Assembly: GCF_003086795.1 (NCBI RefSeq)
Contig: NZ_CP026003.1
Coordinates: 1,694,777-1,758,776 of the forward strand
Length of the DNA stretch: 64,000 bases
From: Stenotrophomonas sp. SAU14A_NAIMI4_5
Lineage (GTDB): Bacteria; Pseudomonadota; Gammaproteobacteria; Xanthomonadales; Xanthomonadaceae
Direction of reading: 5' to 3'
Positions 47,271 through 57,031 of the stretch are shown piece after piece (the first letter of the stretch is position 1; every line of letters starts with the position of its first letter). The notes beneath the pieces were generated by a model. It searched no databases. It had not been told where the DNA came from and saw nothing but the letters and a program-made list of their open reading frames with translations. The position numbers were made by a program, and so were the translations under genes.

Positions 47271-48167
47271 ATGTTCGATATCTCCCCCCAGCTCGACTGC
47301 GCCGGCCGCATCCTGCGCCTGGACCGTGCCCGGGTCATGGGCATCGTCAACGTCACCCCGGATTCGTTCTCCGATGGTGGCGCCCACGACAGCACCGACG
47401 CCGCCGTGGCCCATGGCCTGAAGCTGGTGGAGGAGGGCGCCGACCTGCTCGATATCGGCGGCGAGTCGACCCGCCCGGGTGCCGCGCCGGTGTCGGTGGA
47501 AGAAGAACTGCAGCGCGTGCTGCCGGTGATCGAACAGCTTGCTGCGCGCACCACCGTGCCGATCAGCATCGACACCTTCAAGCCGGAGGTGATGCGCGCG
47601 TCCGTGGCGTCCGGCGCTGGCATGATCAACGACATCTTCGGCCTGCGTCAGGAAGGCGCGCTGGAGGCGGCCGCCGATACCGGGGTGCCGGTGGTGCTGA
47701 TGCACATGCAGGGCGAGCCCGGCCACATGCAGGCCGACCCTCATTACGACGACGTGGTCGCCGAGGTCCACGGTTTCCTCGTGCAGCGCCTGTTTGCTGC
47801 CGAAATGGCCTGCATCGCCAAAAAGAATCTGCTGATCGACCTGGGCTTCGGCTTCGGCAAGACCACCGCGCACAACATGACCCTGCTGGCCCGTTCCGAG
47901 CGCTTCCTCGAGCTGGGCGTGCCGATGCTGGCCGGCCTGTCGCGCAAGCGCAGCCTGGGCGAGCTGACCGGCCGCGAGGTGGCGACCGAGCGCGTGGCCG
48001 CGTCGGTGGCGGCGCACCTGATCGCCGTGCAGCGCGGCGCCCGCATCGTGCGCGTGCATGACGTGGCCGCCACGGTCGATGCCCTGAAGATCTGGGAGGC
48101 CGTGGACGCGGTGCCCGCACCCCGCGTCGATGCTGCCCCGTCGATCCGCTGGCCGGACGAAGACTGA
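47271..48167 (+). CDS. folP: Dihydropteroate synthase
   Basis: A 298-residue TIM-barrel enzyme of folate synthesis, target of sulfonamides. Signatures [17 protein letters not shown] and [17 protein letters not shown] are followed by [26 protein letters not shown] and [12 protein letters not shown]. The C-terminus carries the usual [15 protein letters not shown]. It ends in a one-base overlap with miaA (TGATG). The 650-base region upstream is packed with palindromes. In many relatives folP follows ftsH more closely; here repeats separate them. Confidence 0.95.
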   Translation: MFDISPQLDCAGRILRLDRARVMGIVNVTPDSFSDGGAHDSTDAAVAHGLKLVEEGADLLDIGGESTRPGAAPVSVEEELQRVLPVIEQLAARTTVPISIDTFKPEVMRASVASGAGMINDIFGLRQEGALEAAADTGVPVVLMHMQGEPGHMQADPHYDDVVAEVHGFLVQRLFAAEMACIAKKNLLIDLGFGFGKTTAHNMTLLARSERFLELGVPMLAGLSRKRSLGELTGREVATERVAASVAAHLIAVQRGARIVRVHDVAATVDALKIWEAVDAVPAPRVDAAPSIRWPDED

Positions 48168-49120
48168 TGGCTGTCGACCAGCGTCCGCTGGCGATCGCGG
48201 TGATGGGCCCGACCGCCAGTGGCAAGACCGCCACGGCGATCCGCCTGGCCCAGGAGTTGGACGGCGAGATCGTCAGCGTCGATTCGGCGCTGGTTTACCG
48301 TGGCCTGGACATCGGTTCGGCCAAGCCCGACGCCGCCGAGCGTGCGCAGGCACCGCATCACCTGCTGGATCTGCGCGATCCCTGGCAGACCTATTCGGCG
48401 GCCGAGTTCGCCGCTGATGCCGGCCGCGTGGTGGCCGACATCGTCGCCCGCGGCAAGACCCCGATCCTGGCTGGCGGCACCGGGCTGTATTTCCGTGCCC
48501 TGCTGCAGGGACTCTCGCCGATGCCCGAGGCCGACCCGGCAATGCGCGAGATGCTCAGTGCCGAGGCCGCCGAACGCGGTTGGGCCGCCCTGCATGCCGA
48601 GCTGGCGCAGGTCGACCCGGCCGCCGCTGCCCGCATCCACGCCACCGACCCGCAGCGCATCCAGCGGGCGCTGGAGGTCTACCGGCTGACCGGCACCCCG
48701 ATCACTGAATGGCAGCGCCGCCCCGGCGTGGCGCCGTTGCCGGTGCGGACCCTGAAACTGATCCTGGCCCCGCGCGACCGGGCCGTGCTGCACCAGCGCA
48801 TCGAGGCCCGCTTCGACGCCATGCTGGGGCAGGGCTTTCTGGACGAGGTGCGCGCCCTGCGGGCCCTGTCGCAGATGGCGGCCGTGCCCGCGCCGCTGGA
48901 CCTGCCGGCGGTGCGCGCGGTCGGCTACCGCCAGGCCTGGGAATTCCTCGACGGGCAGGGCGACGCCGCCCGCTTCCGTGACAAGGCCATTTTCGCCACC
49001 CGGCAGCTGGCCAAGCGCCAGCTGACCTGGCTGCGTGGCGAGCTTGATGCCCGCTGGTTCGATCCCCATATCGACCACGAGCGCCTGTCCGGCGCGGTGT
49101 CGACCTTCGTCGCACGCTGA
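48167..49120 (+). CDS. miaA: tRNA dimethylallyltransferase
   Basis: A 317-residue enzyme adding dimethylallyl to A37 of tRNAs reading UNN codons. P-loop [13 protein letters not shown], the [17 protein letters not shown] motif, [18 protein letters not shown], and [18 protein letters not shown] are present, as is [13 protein letters not shown]. It starts one base into the folP stop. hfq follows 96 bases later, the conserved miaA-hfq-hflX order. Confidence 0.96.
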   Translation: MAVDQRPLAIAVMGPTASGKTATAIRLAQELDGEIVSVDSALVYRGLDIGSAKPDAAERAQAPHHLLDLRDPWQTYSAAEFAADAGRVVADIVARGKTPILAGGTGLYFRALLQGLSPMPEADPAMREMLSAEAAERGWAALHAELAQVDPAAAARIHATDPQRIQRALEVYRLTGTPITEWQRRPGVAPLPVRTLKLILAPRDRAVLHQRIEARFDAMLGQGFLDEVRALRALSQMAAVPAPLDLPAVRAVGYRQAWEFLDGQGDAARFRDKAIFATRQLAKRQLTWLRGELDARWFDPHIDHERLSGAVSTFVAR

Positions 49121-49216
49121 ACCGCCGCCGGCCGTGTACCATCATGGGTCGGCGGGCGGCTCGGGGGGCCGGGCATCCGCCGGCAACCCAATAAGAACAA
49201 TAATCAGGAGTTAGCA

Positions 49217-49495
49217 ATGTCCAAGGGGCAATCGCTGCAGGATCCTTTCTTGAACGCACTGCGGCGCGAACGCGTGCCGGTTTCGGTGTACCTGGTCAAC
49301 GGCATCAAGCTGCAGGGCACGATCGAATCGTTCGATCAGTTCGTGGTCCTGCTGCGCAACACCGTCAGCCAGATGGTCTACAAGCACGCCATTTCCACCG
49401 TGGTGCCGGCGCGTAACGTGAAGGTCGGGCCGGGTGGTGGCTACGTGCAGTCAGGTGAAACTGATGGACAGGCGGGTGATGAAGCAGACGAGTAA
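49217..49495 (+). CDS. hfq: RNA chaperone Hfq
   Basis: A 92-residue hexameric Sm-like protein that pairs small RNAs with mRNAs. Sm1 ([23 protein letters not shown]) and Sm2 ([14 protein letters not shown]) motifs are intact. The tail ends in an acidic stretch (QAGDEADE). A clear CAGGAG precedes the ATG. hflX begins 14 bases downstream. Confidence 0.97.
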   Translation: MSKGQSLQDPFLNALRRERVPVSVYLVNGIKLQGTIESFDQFVVLLRNTVSQMVYKHAISTVVPARNVKVGPGGGYVQSGETDGQAGDEADE

Positions 49496-49509
49496 TTCCG
49501 GAGCGGTGA

Positions 49510-50820
49510 ATGTTTGACCGCTCGAAAAAGGGCGAAAACGCCCTGTTGATCCAGCCCCATTTCGGCAAGCTGGAAGAAGACGTGCTGGAAGAGTTCGGTG
49601 ATCTGGCCCGCTCGGCAGGGGCCAGCATCGCCGCCACCATCACCGCGCGCCTGGACCGTCCCAACCCGTCGACCCTGATCGGCAGCGGCAAGCTGGACGA
49701 GATCAAGGCTGCGGCTGACGCAACCGGCGCGGACCTGATCCTGGTCAACCATTCGCTGAGCCCGGGCCAGGAACGCAACCTGGAACGGTTCCTGGAGCGC
49801 CGGGTGATCGACCGTACCGGCCTGATCCTGGACATCTTCGCCCAGCGTGCGCACAGCCACGAAGGCAAGCTGCAGGTCGAGCTGGCGCAGCTGCGCCACC
49901 TGGCCACGCGGCTGGTGCGCGGCTGGACCCACCTTGAGCGTCAGCGCGGCGGTTCGATCGGCCTGCGCGGCCCGGGTGAAACCCAGCTGGAAACCGACCG
50001 CCGCCTGCTGCAGAAGCGGGTGGAGCAGCTGCAGAAGCGGCTGGAAAAGGTTGAAACGCAGCGCACCCAGATGCGCCGCGCACGCCTGCGCAGCGAGCTG
50101 CCGCGCGTGGCCCTGGTTGGCTATACCAATGCCGGCAAGTCGACCCTGTTCAATGCGCTGACCGGTGCCGAGGCTTACGCCGCCGACCAGCTGTTCGCCA
50201 CCCTGGACCCGACGGTGCGCCGCATCGCCGTGCCCGGCGGCAGCGTGGTGCTGGCCGATACCGTGGGCTTCGTGCGCGATCTGCCGCATGACCTGGTCGC
50301 CGCGTTCCGCTCGACCCTGTCCGAAGCGCGCGAGGCCGATTTCCTGCTGCACCTGGTCGACGCCGCCGATCCGCACCGCGAGGAGCGCATCGCCCAGGTC
50401 GACGAGGTCCTGACCGCCGTCGGTGCCGGTGACCTGCCGCAGCTGCTGGTGTTCAACAAGATCGACCGCATCGAGGGTGCCGAAGTGCGCCACGACGGCC
50501 AGGACGGTATCCCTGATCCCTCGCGCCGCGAGCGGGTCTGGATCTCGGCCCGTGACGGCGAAGGTCTGGAACTGCTGCAGAGCGTGCTGGGCAAGCGCCT
50601 GGGCCTGCAGCACGTCAGCGGCGAACTGCGTCTGCCGCCCAGCGCCGGCCGCCTGCGCGCGCGCCTGCACCAGCTGGAAGTGATCCGCAGCGAAGCGGCC
50701 GACGAAGACGGCTGGCTGCTGCAGGTCGACATCCCGATCGCCGAAGCCGAGAAGCTGGCCGCCAGCCCCGACGGCGGCCCGATCCGCGCCCTGCTGCCGG
50801 AAAAATTGCCGGAGTGGTAA
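49510..50820 (+). CDS. hflX: Ribosome-splitting GTPase HflX
   Basis: A 436-residue GTPase that rescues stalled or heat-damaged ribosomes. The N-terminal HflX domain (NPSTLIGSGKLDEIKAAADA, DRTGLILDIFAQRAHSHEGK, GGSIGLRGPGETQLETDRRL) is followed by the G domain, with VALVGYTNAGKSTLFNALTG, ADTVGFVRDLPHDL and FNKIDR. It is in one unit with hfq, as in E. coli. HflK/HflC do not follow; a repeat cluster and a transporter gene come next. Confidence 0.95.
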   Translation: MFDRSKKGENALLIQPHFGKLEEDVLEEFGDLARSAGASIAATITARLDRPNPSTLIGSGKLDEIKAAADATGADLILVNHSLSPGQERNLERFLERRVIDRTGLILDIFAQRAHSHEGKLQVELAQLRHLATRLVRGWTHLERQRGGSIGLRGPGETQLETDRRLLQKRVEQLQKRLEKVETQRTQMRRARLRSELPRVALVGYTNAGKSTLFNALTGAEAYAADQLFATLDPTVRRIAVPGGSVVLADTVGFVRDLPHDLVAAFRSTLSEAREADFLLHLVDAADPHREERIAQVDEVLTAVGAGDLPQLLVFNKIDRIEGAEVRHDGQDGIPDPSRRERVWISARDGEGLELLQSVLGKRLGLQHVSGELRLPPSAGRLRARLHQLEVIRSEAADEDGWLLQVDIPIAEAEKLAASPDGGPIRALLPEKLPEW

Positions 50821-51253
50821 ACCACGACGGGTGGGGTCAGAGCTCTTTGCTGCGCAAAGGGATCTGACCCCGTGCCGACCAACGGTCGGCACCCACCATC
50901 AGCAGCAGGTTCCGACAGATCGCGGGAAACTGTCGAAGGCGGGGTGGGTCCGGTTGAGGGGGTGTGAGCGGCATGGATGCCGCGACCAAGCCCCCATGGA
51001 CGGGTTTACGGCGTCCCCCTCGACCGGACCCACCCCGCCATCCCTCGGAATGCAGGCTTTTGCTTCTGAAGGTGCCGGCCAGCGGCCGGCACTACCGCTT
51101 TTGCGGGTGCAGGGCTGCAAGCCCTGCTGGAACACTCCATATCGCACTCCCGGCCGATTACCGCACTCCAGCCGCCCGATAGTGCACACCCCCTCACGCC
51201 CGCCGGGCGGATGATCCGAAGGTCTGCCCCCACGGCACCCCGGAGTCCCTTCC
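50821..51253. repeat. Repeat-dense intergenic region between hflX and the transporter
   Basis: No gene in about 430 bases. It contains a GGGGTC-type hairpin (50833-50871, stem TCTTTGC/GCAAAGG), directly followed by GTGCCGACCAACGGTCGGCAC (50872-50892). A 100-bp palindrome (50939-51039) and a SMAG hairpin (about 51072-51102) come next, then a GCAGGGCTGCAAGCCCTGC hairpin (51116-51134). The promoter of the transporter gene must lie in 51140-51240, but no clear hexamers were found. Confidence 0.8.
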
Positions 51254-52561
51254 ATGTCCCACGTCAGCCCCGACGCACTCCCCCAGTACACCGCGGCGGA
51301 GAAACGCCACCGCGTGTTCGCCATCATGTCGGCCTCGTCCGGCAACCTGGTGGAATGGTTCGACTTCTACGTCTACGCCTTCTGCGCCATCTACTTCGCC
51401 GGCGCGTTCTTCCCCGCCTCCAACCCGACCGTGCAGCTGCTCAACACGGCAGGCGTGTTCGCCGCCGGCTTCCTGATGCGGCCCATCGGCGGCTGGCTGT
51501 TCGGCCGCATCGCTGATCGCCTTGGTCGCAAGAAATCGCTGCTGATCTCGGTCAGCATGATGTGCGGTGGCTCGCTGATGGTCGCCTGCCTGCCGACCTA
51601 CGCCACCATCGGCGCGATGGCCCCGGTCCTGCTGCTGGTCGCCCGGCTCATCCAGGGCCTGTCGGTCGGCGGCGAGTACGGCACCACCGCCACCTACATG
51701 AGCGAGGTCGCCCTGCGTGGCCAGCGCGGCTTCTTCTCGTCTTTCCAGTACGTCACCCTCATCGGTGGCCAGCTGCTGGCGGTGCTGGTCATCGTCATCA
51801 TGGAAGCGCTGCTGAGCGAGGCGGAAATCCGCGCTTGGGGCTGGCGCATCCCGTTCGTGCTCGGCGCCGTCGCCGCCGTGGTCGCGCTGCTGCTGCGCCG
51901 TACCCTGCATGAAACGCAGAGCGAGGCCGACCGCGATGACAAGGACGCCGGCAGCCTGTCCGCGCTGTTCCGTGACCACAAGGCCGCCTTCTTCACCGTG
52001 CTCGGCTATACCGCCGGCGGCTCGCTGATCTTCTACACCTTCACCACCTACATGCAGAAGTTCCTGGTCAACACGGTGCACCTGCCGATCAAGACCGCCA
52101 GCTACGTGATGACCGGCGCGCTGTTCCTCTACATGTGCATGCAGCCGCTGTTCGGCATGCTGTCCGACCGCATCGGCCGCCGCACCAGCATGATGCTGTT
52201 CGGTGCGCTGGGCGCGCTCACCACCGTGCCGATCCTGATCACCCTGCAGCACGTCAGCAGCCCGTGGGCAGCGTTCGGCTTGATCGTGCTGGCGCTGGCC
52301 ATCGTCAGCTTCTACACCTCCATCTCCGGCATCGTGAAGGCGGAGATGTTCCCGCCGCAGGTGCGCGCGCTCGGCGTCGGCCTGGCGTACGCCATCGGCA
52401 ACGCGATCTTCGGCGGCAGCGCCGAGTACGCCGCGCTGGGCCTGAAGAGCCTGGGCCATGAGCAGCTGTTCTTCTGGTACGTCACGGTGATGATGGTGGT
52501 GGCCTTCCTGGTCAGCCTGCGCCTGCCGCGCCAGGCCCGTTACCTGCACCATGACCACTGA
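51254..52561 (+). CDS. MFS dicarboxylate transporter, KgtP (alpha-ketoglutarate permease) type
   Basis: A 435-residue 12-helix permease. It closely follows the E. coli KgtP pattern from [22 protein letters not shown] through [49 protein letters not shown] and [27 protein letters not shown]. It therefore probably imports 2-oxoglutarate with protons. Related proteins of the same subfamily carry proline or citrate, so the substrate is likely but not certain. It stands alone after a repeat cluster. Confidence 0.88.
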   Translation: MSHVSPDALPQYTAAEKRHRVFAIMSASSGNLVEWFDFYVYAFCAIYFAGAFFPASNPTVQLLNTAGVFAAGFLMRPIGGWLFGRIADRLGRKKSLLISVSMMCGGSLMVACLPTYATIGAMAPVLLLVARLIQGLSVGGEYGTTATYMSEVALRGQRGFFSSFQYVTLIGGQLLAVLVIVIMEALLSEAEIRAWGWRIPFVLGAVAAVVALLLRRTLHETQSEADRDDKDAGSLSALFRDHKAAFFTVLGYTAGGSLIFYTFTTYMQKFLVNTVHLPIKTASYVMTGALFLYMCMQPLFGMLSDRIGRRTSMMLFGALGALTTVPILITLQHVSSPWAAFGLIVLALAIVSFYTSISGIVKAEMFPPQVRALGVGLAYAIGNAIFGGSAEYAALGLKSLGHEQLFFWYVTVMMVVAFLVSLRLPRQARYLHHDH

Positions 52562-52622
52562 GGGGAAGGGGAGGACAGCGCTGCCGATCTGCGGTACAAG
52601 ATGACCGTTGCTACCTCGATCC

Positions 52623-53123
52623 ATGCCGATGTCCTTCCCCTCCGACGCCGATCTCCATGCCCAGGCCGCCGCGCTTGGGCAGCGCCTGCAGCAGGCCGCG
52701 CTGCAACTGGTCACCGCCGAAAGCTGCAGCGGTGGCTGGATCGCCAAGTGCATGACCGATATCGCCGGCTCCTCGGCGTTCTTCGACTGCGGCATGGTGG
52801 TCTACAGCTATGAAGCCAAGCAGCGCCTGCTGGGCGTGCGCGCGCAGACCCTGGAACAGTTCGGCGCGGTCAGCCGCGAGGCCGTGCTGGAAATGGTGTC
52901 CGGCGCGCTGATCAATTCCGGTGCAGGGATCGCGGTGGCGGTGACCGGCATCGCCGGGCCCGGCGGCGGCAGCCCGGACAAGCCGGTGGGCAGCGTCTGG
53001 ATCGGCTGGAAGCGCCGCGGCGGCTATGCCCGCGCCGAGCTGTTCCAGTTCGACGGCGACCGCGAAGCCATACGGCGGCAGACCGTGGCAGCGGCATTGC
53101 ACGGCATCGACGCCCAGCTGTGA
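52623..53123 (+). CDS. pncC: CinA-like nicotinamide-nucleotide amidase (PncC)
   Basis: A 166-residue protein equal to the C-terminal domain of CinA: LQLVTAESCSGGWIAKCMTD, SSAFFDCGMVVYSYEAKQRLLGV and GIAVAVTGIAGPGGGSPDKPVGSVWI. Such proteins deamidate NMN to nicotinate mononucleotide. The N-terminal competence-type domain of full CinA is absent, as in E. coli PncC (YgaD). No ribosome site precedes either ATG (52623 or 52629), so the exact start is uncertain. In E. coli ygaD lies next to recA; here it lies two genes away from lexA-recA. Confidence 0.88.
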   Translation: MPMSFPSDADLHAQAAALGQRLQQAALQLVTAESCSGGWIAKCMTDIAGSSAFFDCGMVVYSYEAKQRLLGVRAQTLEQFGAVSREAVLEMVSGALINSGAGIAVAVTGIAGPGGGSPDKPVGSVWIGWKRRGGYARAELFQFDGDREAIRRQTVAAALHGIDAQL

Positions 53124-53158
53124 CATGCTGGCCCGGTATGGAACCGGAGTAGGCATCG

Positions 53159-54841
53159 ATGTGGGAGACGCTGGGTACCGTCCGTGACCTGGGCCGGCTG
53201 CAGGAAATCGCGGCCGTCCTGATCCGATACGGCTTCGGCGACGTGGTCCGGCGCATCGGCCTGGCCACCGTGCTTGAGCGCGCGGGCCGCCTGCTGCACT
53301 GGAACGAGGAAAGCCAGCAGATGCTGCGCATGACCGCACCGGTGCGCGTGCGCAGTGCCCTGCAGGATCTCGGCCCGACCTTCGTCAAGCTGGGCCAGGT
53401 GCTGGCCACCCGCGTCGACCTGCTGCCGCCGGAATGGATTTCCGAGCTGTCCGAACTGCAGAACGCGGTACCGGCGCTGCCGTACGCGGCCATCCGCGAG
53501 CAGCTGGAATCCGACCTGGGCGCGTCGCCGTCGCAGGTGTTCGCCTTCCTCGATGAAACCCCGATGGCCGCCGCCTCGCTGGCCCAGGCCCATCGCGCGC
53601 GCCTGCATGACGGCCGCGAGGTGGTGCTGAAGGTGCGCCGCCCCGGCATCCGCGACGTGGTGGAGGCCGACCTGCGCCTGCTCGCGCGGCTGGCCGAGAT
53701 CGTCGAGGCGCGGCTGCCGGACCTGCGCCGCTACCGCCCGGCCGAAGTGGTCCAGCAGTTCACCGTGTCGCTGCGCCGCGAGCTGGATTTCGCCGCCGAA
53801 TGCCGCAACGCCGAGCGCATCAGCCGTAATTTCCAGGGCCGCGACGACATCCTGATTCCCGAAGTGCACTGGCAGTGGACCTGCGAGAGCCTGAACGTCC
53901 AGGATTTCGTCGACGGCATTCCCGGTCGCGATCTGGCCGGCGTGGATGCGGCGGGGCTGGACCGCCGTGAGCTGGCCCGGCGCGGTGCCGACATCGTGCT
54001 GAAGATGGTGCTGGAGGACGGCAGCTTCCACGCCGATCCGCACCCCGGCAACATCATCTACCTGCGCGACGGCCGCATCGGCGTGATCGATTTCGGCATG
54101 GTCGGTGCGCTGTCCGAAGTGCGCCGCTTCCAGGTCGCACAGCTGCTGCATGGCCTGGTCGAACAGGACCCGCAGGGCGTGGCCGACGTCCTGCTGGACT
54201 GGGCCGGTGGCGTGGAAGTCGATGAGAACCGGCTGCAGCACGACATCAGCCAGTTCGTCGACCAGTACCGTGGCGTGCCGCTGAAGGACCTGCGCATCGG
54301 CCTGATGCTGGGCGACATCACCCAGCTGCTGCGCAGCTACAGCCTGACCTTGCCGGCCGACCTAGCGCTGATGATCAAGGCGTTCCTGACCCTGGAGGGC
54401 ATGGGCCGCCAGCTCGACCCGGATTTCGACATGGCCAGCGCCGCGCGCCCGTTCCTGGAGCGGGTGGTGCTGCAGCGCTACGCACCGCGTGCGCTGCTCA
54501 AGCGCGGCCGGCGCAGCCTGCTGGGCATGATCGACTTCGCAGGCGAACTGCCGCGCGACCTGCGCAAACTGGTCCAGGCCGCGCGCCGCGGACGCCTGCA
54601 GCTGAAGGTGGAAACCAGCGCGCTGCAGGGCTTCGGCGACCAGGTGAACCGCGCCGCCAACCGCCTGGTGATGGGCATTGTCACCGCCGCGCTGATCATC
54701 GGCTCGTCCATCGTCATGCACAGCGTCGGCGGCATCTCCAGCCGCTGGCTGCTGGCGCTGGGCGTCTGCGGCTTCGTCGGCGCCGGCTTCTGCGGCGTGT
54801 GGATCCTGTTTTCCATATGGAGAAGCGGTAAGCACGCGTAA
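53159..54841 (+). CDS. ABC1/AarF/UbiB-family atypical kinase
   Basis: A 560-residue membrane-anchored protein of the ABC1 kinase-like family. The KxGQ motif is in LGPTFVKLGQVLATRVDLLP and the A-rich loop in MAAASLAQAHRARLHDGREVVLKVRRPG. The catalytic loop is DGSFHADPHPGNIIYL, followed by IGVIDFGMVG. Two C-terminal hydrophobic helices (LVMGIVTAALIIGSSIVM, WLLALGVCGFVGAGFCGVWI) anchor it. UbiB itself acts in ubiquinone synthesis, but no ubiE/ubiJ neighbours are seen, so a UbiB role is not assigned. Its stop lies inside a 12-bp-stem hairpin. Confidence 0.87.
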   Translation: MWETLGTVRDLGRLQEIAAVLIRYGFGDVVRRIGLATVLERAGRLLHWNEESQQMLRMTAPVRVRSALQDLGPTFVKLGQVLATRVDLLPPEWISELSELQNAVPALPYAAIREQLESDLGASPSQVFAFLDETPMAAASLAQAHRARLHDGREVVLKVRRPGIRDVVEADLRLLARLAEIVEARLPDLRRYRPAEVVQQFTVSLRRELDFAAECRNAERISRNFQGRDDILIPEVHWQWTCESLNVQDFVDGIPGRDLAGVDAAGLDRRELARRGADIVLKMVLEDGSFHADPHPGNIIYLRDGRIGVIDFGMVGALSEVRRFQVAQLLHGLVEQDPQGVADVLLDWAGGVEVDENRLQHDISQFVDQYRGVPLKDLRIGLMLGDITQLLRSYSLTLPADLALMIKAFLTLEGMGRQLDPDFDMASAARPFLERVVLQRYAPRALLKRGRRSLLGMIDFAGELPRDLRKLVQAARRGRLQLKVETSALQGFGDQVNRAANRLVMGIVTAALIIGSSIVMHSVGGISSRWLLALGVCGFVGAGFCGVWILFSIWRSGKHA

Positions 54842-54974
54842 CGTGCTTACCGCAGCGGTTCCCACCGGGAACCGCGGAATCGCTGCGCGATTCCTGTAGA
54901 GCCGACCGCTGGTCGGCTGCTCTTTCCTCTGCGCTCGCGCATCCCCCATCTGCCGAGCATCGGCTCGGCACTAC
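54825..54974. repeat. Row of hairpins between ABC1 kinase gene and lexA
   Basis: Four successive stem-loops: GCGGTAAGCACG/CGTGCTTACCGC (54825-54853, containing the TAA stop), GCGGTTCCC/GGGAACCGC (54855-54875), GGAATCGC/GCGATTCC (54876-54894) and a SMAG pair (54896-54974, GTAGAGCCGACCGCTGGTCGG to CACTAC). None has a T-run. Confidence 0.8.
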
Positions 54975-55007
54975 AGAACCCGCCCCAGGCACTTGCACAC
55001 CCATCAG

Positions 55008-55026
55008 TTAGTAGTAATACTACTAA
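55008..55026. promoter_or_regulatory. LexA operator of lexA
   Basis: TTAGTAGTAATACTACTAA is a perfect 19-bp palindrome matching the LexA box of Xanthomonas-type LexA (TTAG-N6-TACTA). It ends two bases before the lexA ATG, so it overlaps the place of a ribosome site. It mediates autorepression by family knowledge. The same box was not seen upstream of recA. Confidence 0.93.
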
Positions 55027-55028
55027 CC

Positions 55029-55664
55029 ATGGACCTGACCGACACCCAGCAGGCGATCCTGCAGTTGATCGCCGAGCGTATCGAGAGCGAAGGCGCACCG
55101 CCGTCGCAGACTGAAATCGCCCGCGCCTTCGGCTTCAAGGGCGTGCGCGCGGCCCAGTACCACCTGGAGGCCCTCGAGCAGGCCGGTGCGATCCGTCGCA
55201 TCCCCGGCCAGGCCCGCGGCATCCGCCTGGTGCAGGCGCCGCCGATCGAGAAGCTGGCCGAGCCGGGCCTGCCCGACAGCGTCCTGCGCCTGCCGGTGCT
55301 GGGCCGTGTCGCCGCCGGCCTGCCGATCGGCGCCGACATCGGTTCGGACGATTTCGTGGTCCTGGACCGGGTGTTCTTCTCGCCGGCGCCGGATTACCTG
55401 CTGAAGGTGCAGGGCGATTCGATGATCGACGAGGGCATCTTCGACGGTGACCTGATCGGCGTGCACCGCACCCGCGACGCCCACTCCGGGCAGATCGTGG
55501 TGGCCCGCATCGACGACGAGATCACCGTCAAGCTGCTGAAGATCGCCAAGGACCGCATCCGCCTGTTGCCGCGCAACCCCGACTACAAGCCGATCGAGGT
55601 CCTGCCCGACCAGGATTTCGCGATCGAGGGCCTGTACTGCGGCCTGCTGCGGCCCAACCGCTGA
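55029..55664 (+). CDS. lexA: SOS repressor LexA
   Basis: A 211-residue repressor. The winged-helix N-domain (LTDTQQAILQLIAERIESEG, PPSQTEIARAFGFKGVRAAQYHLEAL) precedes the self-cleavage site Ala96-Gly97 in GRVAAGLP. The catalytic Ser131 (GDSMID) and Lys168 (VKLLK) are in place. It controls the SOS regulon and itself through the palindrome just upstream. The ATG at 55029 lies two bases after that box and lacks a ribosome site; it may be leaderless or use a weak site. recA follows. Confidence 0.96.
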   Translation: MDLTDTQQAILQLIAERIESEGAPPSQTEIARAFGFKGVRAAQYHLEALEQAGAIRRIPGQARGIRLVQAPPIEKLAEPGLPDSVLRLPVLGRVAAGLPIGADIGSDDFVVLDRVFFSPAPDYLLKVQGDSMIDEGIFDGDLIGVHRTRDAHSGQIVVARIDDEITVKLLKIAKDRIRLLPRNPDYKPIEVLPDQDFAIEGLYCGLLRPNR

Positions 55665-55882
55665 GCCCCTGGCAGCAGTCCTGTTCCACCAGCATTACCC
55701 CGCGGTCTTTTGTGGCGATTCTCTGGTTCCACTGAGGTTGGTACGGATGTCCGATAATTCTTTTCTGAGCGCCGGGCAGAATCTCAGCCTGTGCGATACA
55801 TCCGACTTAAAGTGAACCCATGGCAAAGAAGACCCCCAAAGACAGCACCCCCAACGACATGACCTCTGCTAGGAGCAACACG

Positions 55883-56920
55883 ATGGACGAGAACAAAAAG
55901 CGCGCATTGGCTGCTGCTCTGGGCCAGATCGAAAAGCAGTTCGGCAAGGGCTCGGTGATGCGCATGGGCGACCGCGTGGTCGAACCCGTCGAAGCCATCC
56001 CGACCGGCTCGCTGATGCTCGACATCGCACTGGGCATCGGCGGTCTGCCGAAGGGTCGTGTCGTTGAAATCTACGGTCCGGAGTCGTCGGGCAAAACCAC
56101 CCTGACCCTGCAGGCCATCGCCGAATGCCAGAAGATGGGCGGCACCGCTGCCTTCATCGACGCCGAGCATGCGCTGGACCCGATCTACGCCGCCAAGCTG
56201 GGCGTGAACGTGGACGACCTGCTGCTGTCGCAGCCGGATACCGGTGAGCAGGCGCTGGAAATCGCCGACATGCTGGTCCGTTCGGGTTCGGTGGACATCC
56301 TGGTGGTCGACTCGGTCGCTGCGCTGACCCCCAAGGCCGAAATCGAAGGCGAAATGGGTGACCAGCTGCCGGGCCTGCAGGCCCGCCTGATGAGCCAGGC
56401 CCTGCGCAAGCTGACCGGCAACATCAAGCGCTCCAACACCCTGGTGGTCTTCATCAACCAGCTGCGCATGAAGATCGGCGTGATGATGCCGGGCCAGAGC
56501 CCGGAAGTGACCACCGGCGGCAACGCGCTGAAGTTCTACGCCTCGGTGCGCCTGGACATCCGCCGTATCGGCGCGATCAAGAAGGGCGACGAGATCATCG
56601 GCAACCAGACCAAGATCAAGGTCGTCAAGAACAAGCTGGCGCCCCCGTTCAAGCAGGTCATCACCGAGATCCTGTACGGCGAAGGCATCAGCCGCGAAGG
56701 CGAGCTGATCGACATGGGCGTGGAAGCCAAGCTGGTCGAGAAGGCCGGTGCCTGGTACAGCTACGGTGAAGAGCGCATCGGCCAGGGCAAGGACAACGCC
56801 CGCGGTTACCTGCGCGACAACCCGACCGTTGCCGCCAAGCTCGAAGCCGAGCTGCGCGAGAAGTTCCAGCCGTCCGAAGCCGCCCGCGAGGAAGGCGACG
56901 ACGACGGCGACGACGAGTAA
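55883..56920 (+). CDS. recA: Recombinase RecA
   Basis: A 345-residue DNA recombinase and LexA coprotease. Walker [10 protein letters not shown] at residues 65-73, [20 protein letters not shown] and the DNA-binding loop region [22 protein letters not shown] are intact. The C-terminus is acidic ([10 protein letters not shown]). The start at 55883 is chosen for AGGAG nine bases earlier and the conserved [15 protein letters not shown]; an in-frame ATG at 55820 would add 21 unusual residues. The 218 bases after lexA carry a TCCGATAAT promoter-like stretch near 55750 but no perfect LexA palindrome. Confidence 0.97.
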   Translation: MDENKKRALAAALGQIEKQFGKGSVMRMGDRVVEPVEAIPTGSLMLDIALGIGGLPKGRVVEIYGPESSGKTTLTLQAIAECQKMGGTAAFIDAEHALDPIYAAKLGVNVDDLLLSQPDTGEQALEIADMLVRSGSVDILVVDSVAALTPKAEIEGEMGDQLPGLQARLMSQALRKLTGNIKRSNTLVVFINQLRMKIGVMMPGQSPEVTTGGNALKFYASVRLDIRRIGAIKKGDEIIGNQTKIKVVKNKLAPPFKQVITEILYGEGISREGELIDMGVEAKLVEKAGAWYSYGEERIGQGKDNARGYLRDNPTVAAKLEAELREKFQPSEAAREEGDDDGDDE

Positions 56921-56930
56921 GACTTGCTGT

Positions 56931-56968
56931 GGGGCAGGGCGGCGCCGTCAGTGACGTCGCCCTGTCCC
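56931..56968 (+). terminator. Hairpin between recA and recX
   Basis: GGGGCAGGGCG pairs with CGCCCTGTCCC (one G-U), with an inner CGTCA/TGACG. There is no T-run. In other bacteria a leaky terminator between recA and recX lowers recX expression; this hairpin could do the same, by analogy. Confidence 0.5.
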
Positions 56969-57031
56969 GCAGGTTCGAACCGCCCACGGACGGGCAGGGT
57001 GCCAGGGACGGCGCCACCCTTGGAGTAAGCA

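Noticed and set aside
53159..54841. Naming the ABC1 kinase ubiB
   Set aside because: Motifs fit the family, but the ubiE-ubiJ-ubiB context is absent and many genomes have several ABC1 paralogues.
55820..55882. Longer RecA N-terminus from an upstream ATG
   Set aside because: The 21 extra residues are unlike RecA and a good AGGAG precedes the ATG at 55883.
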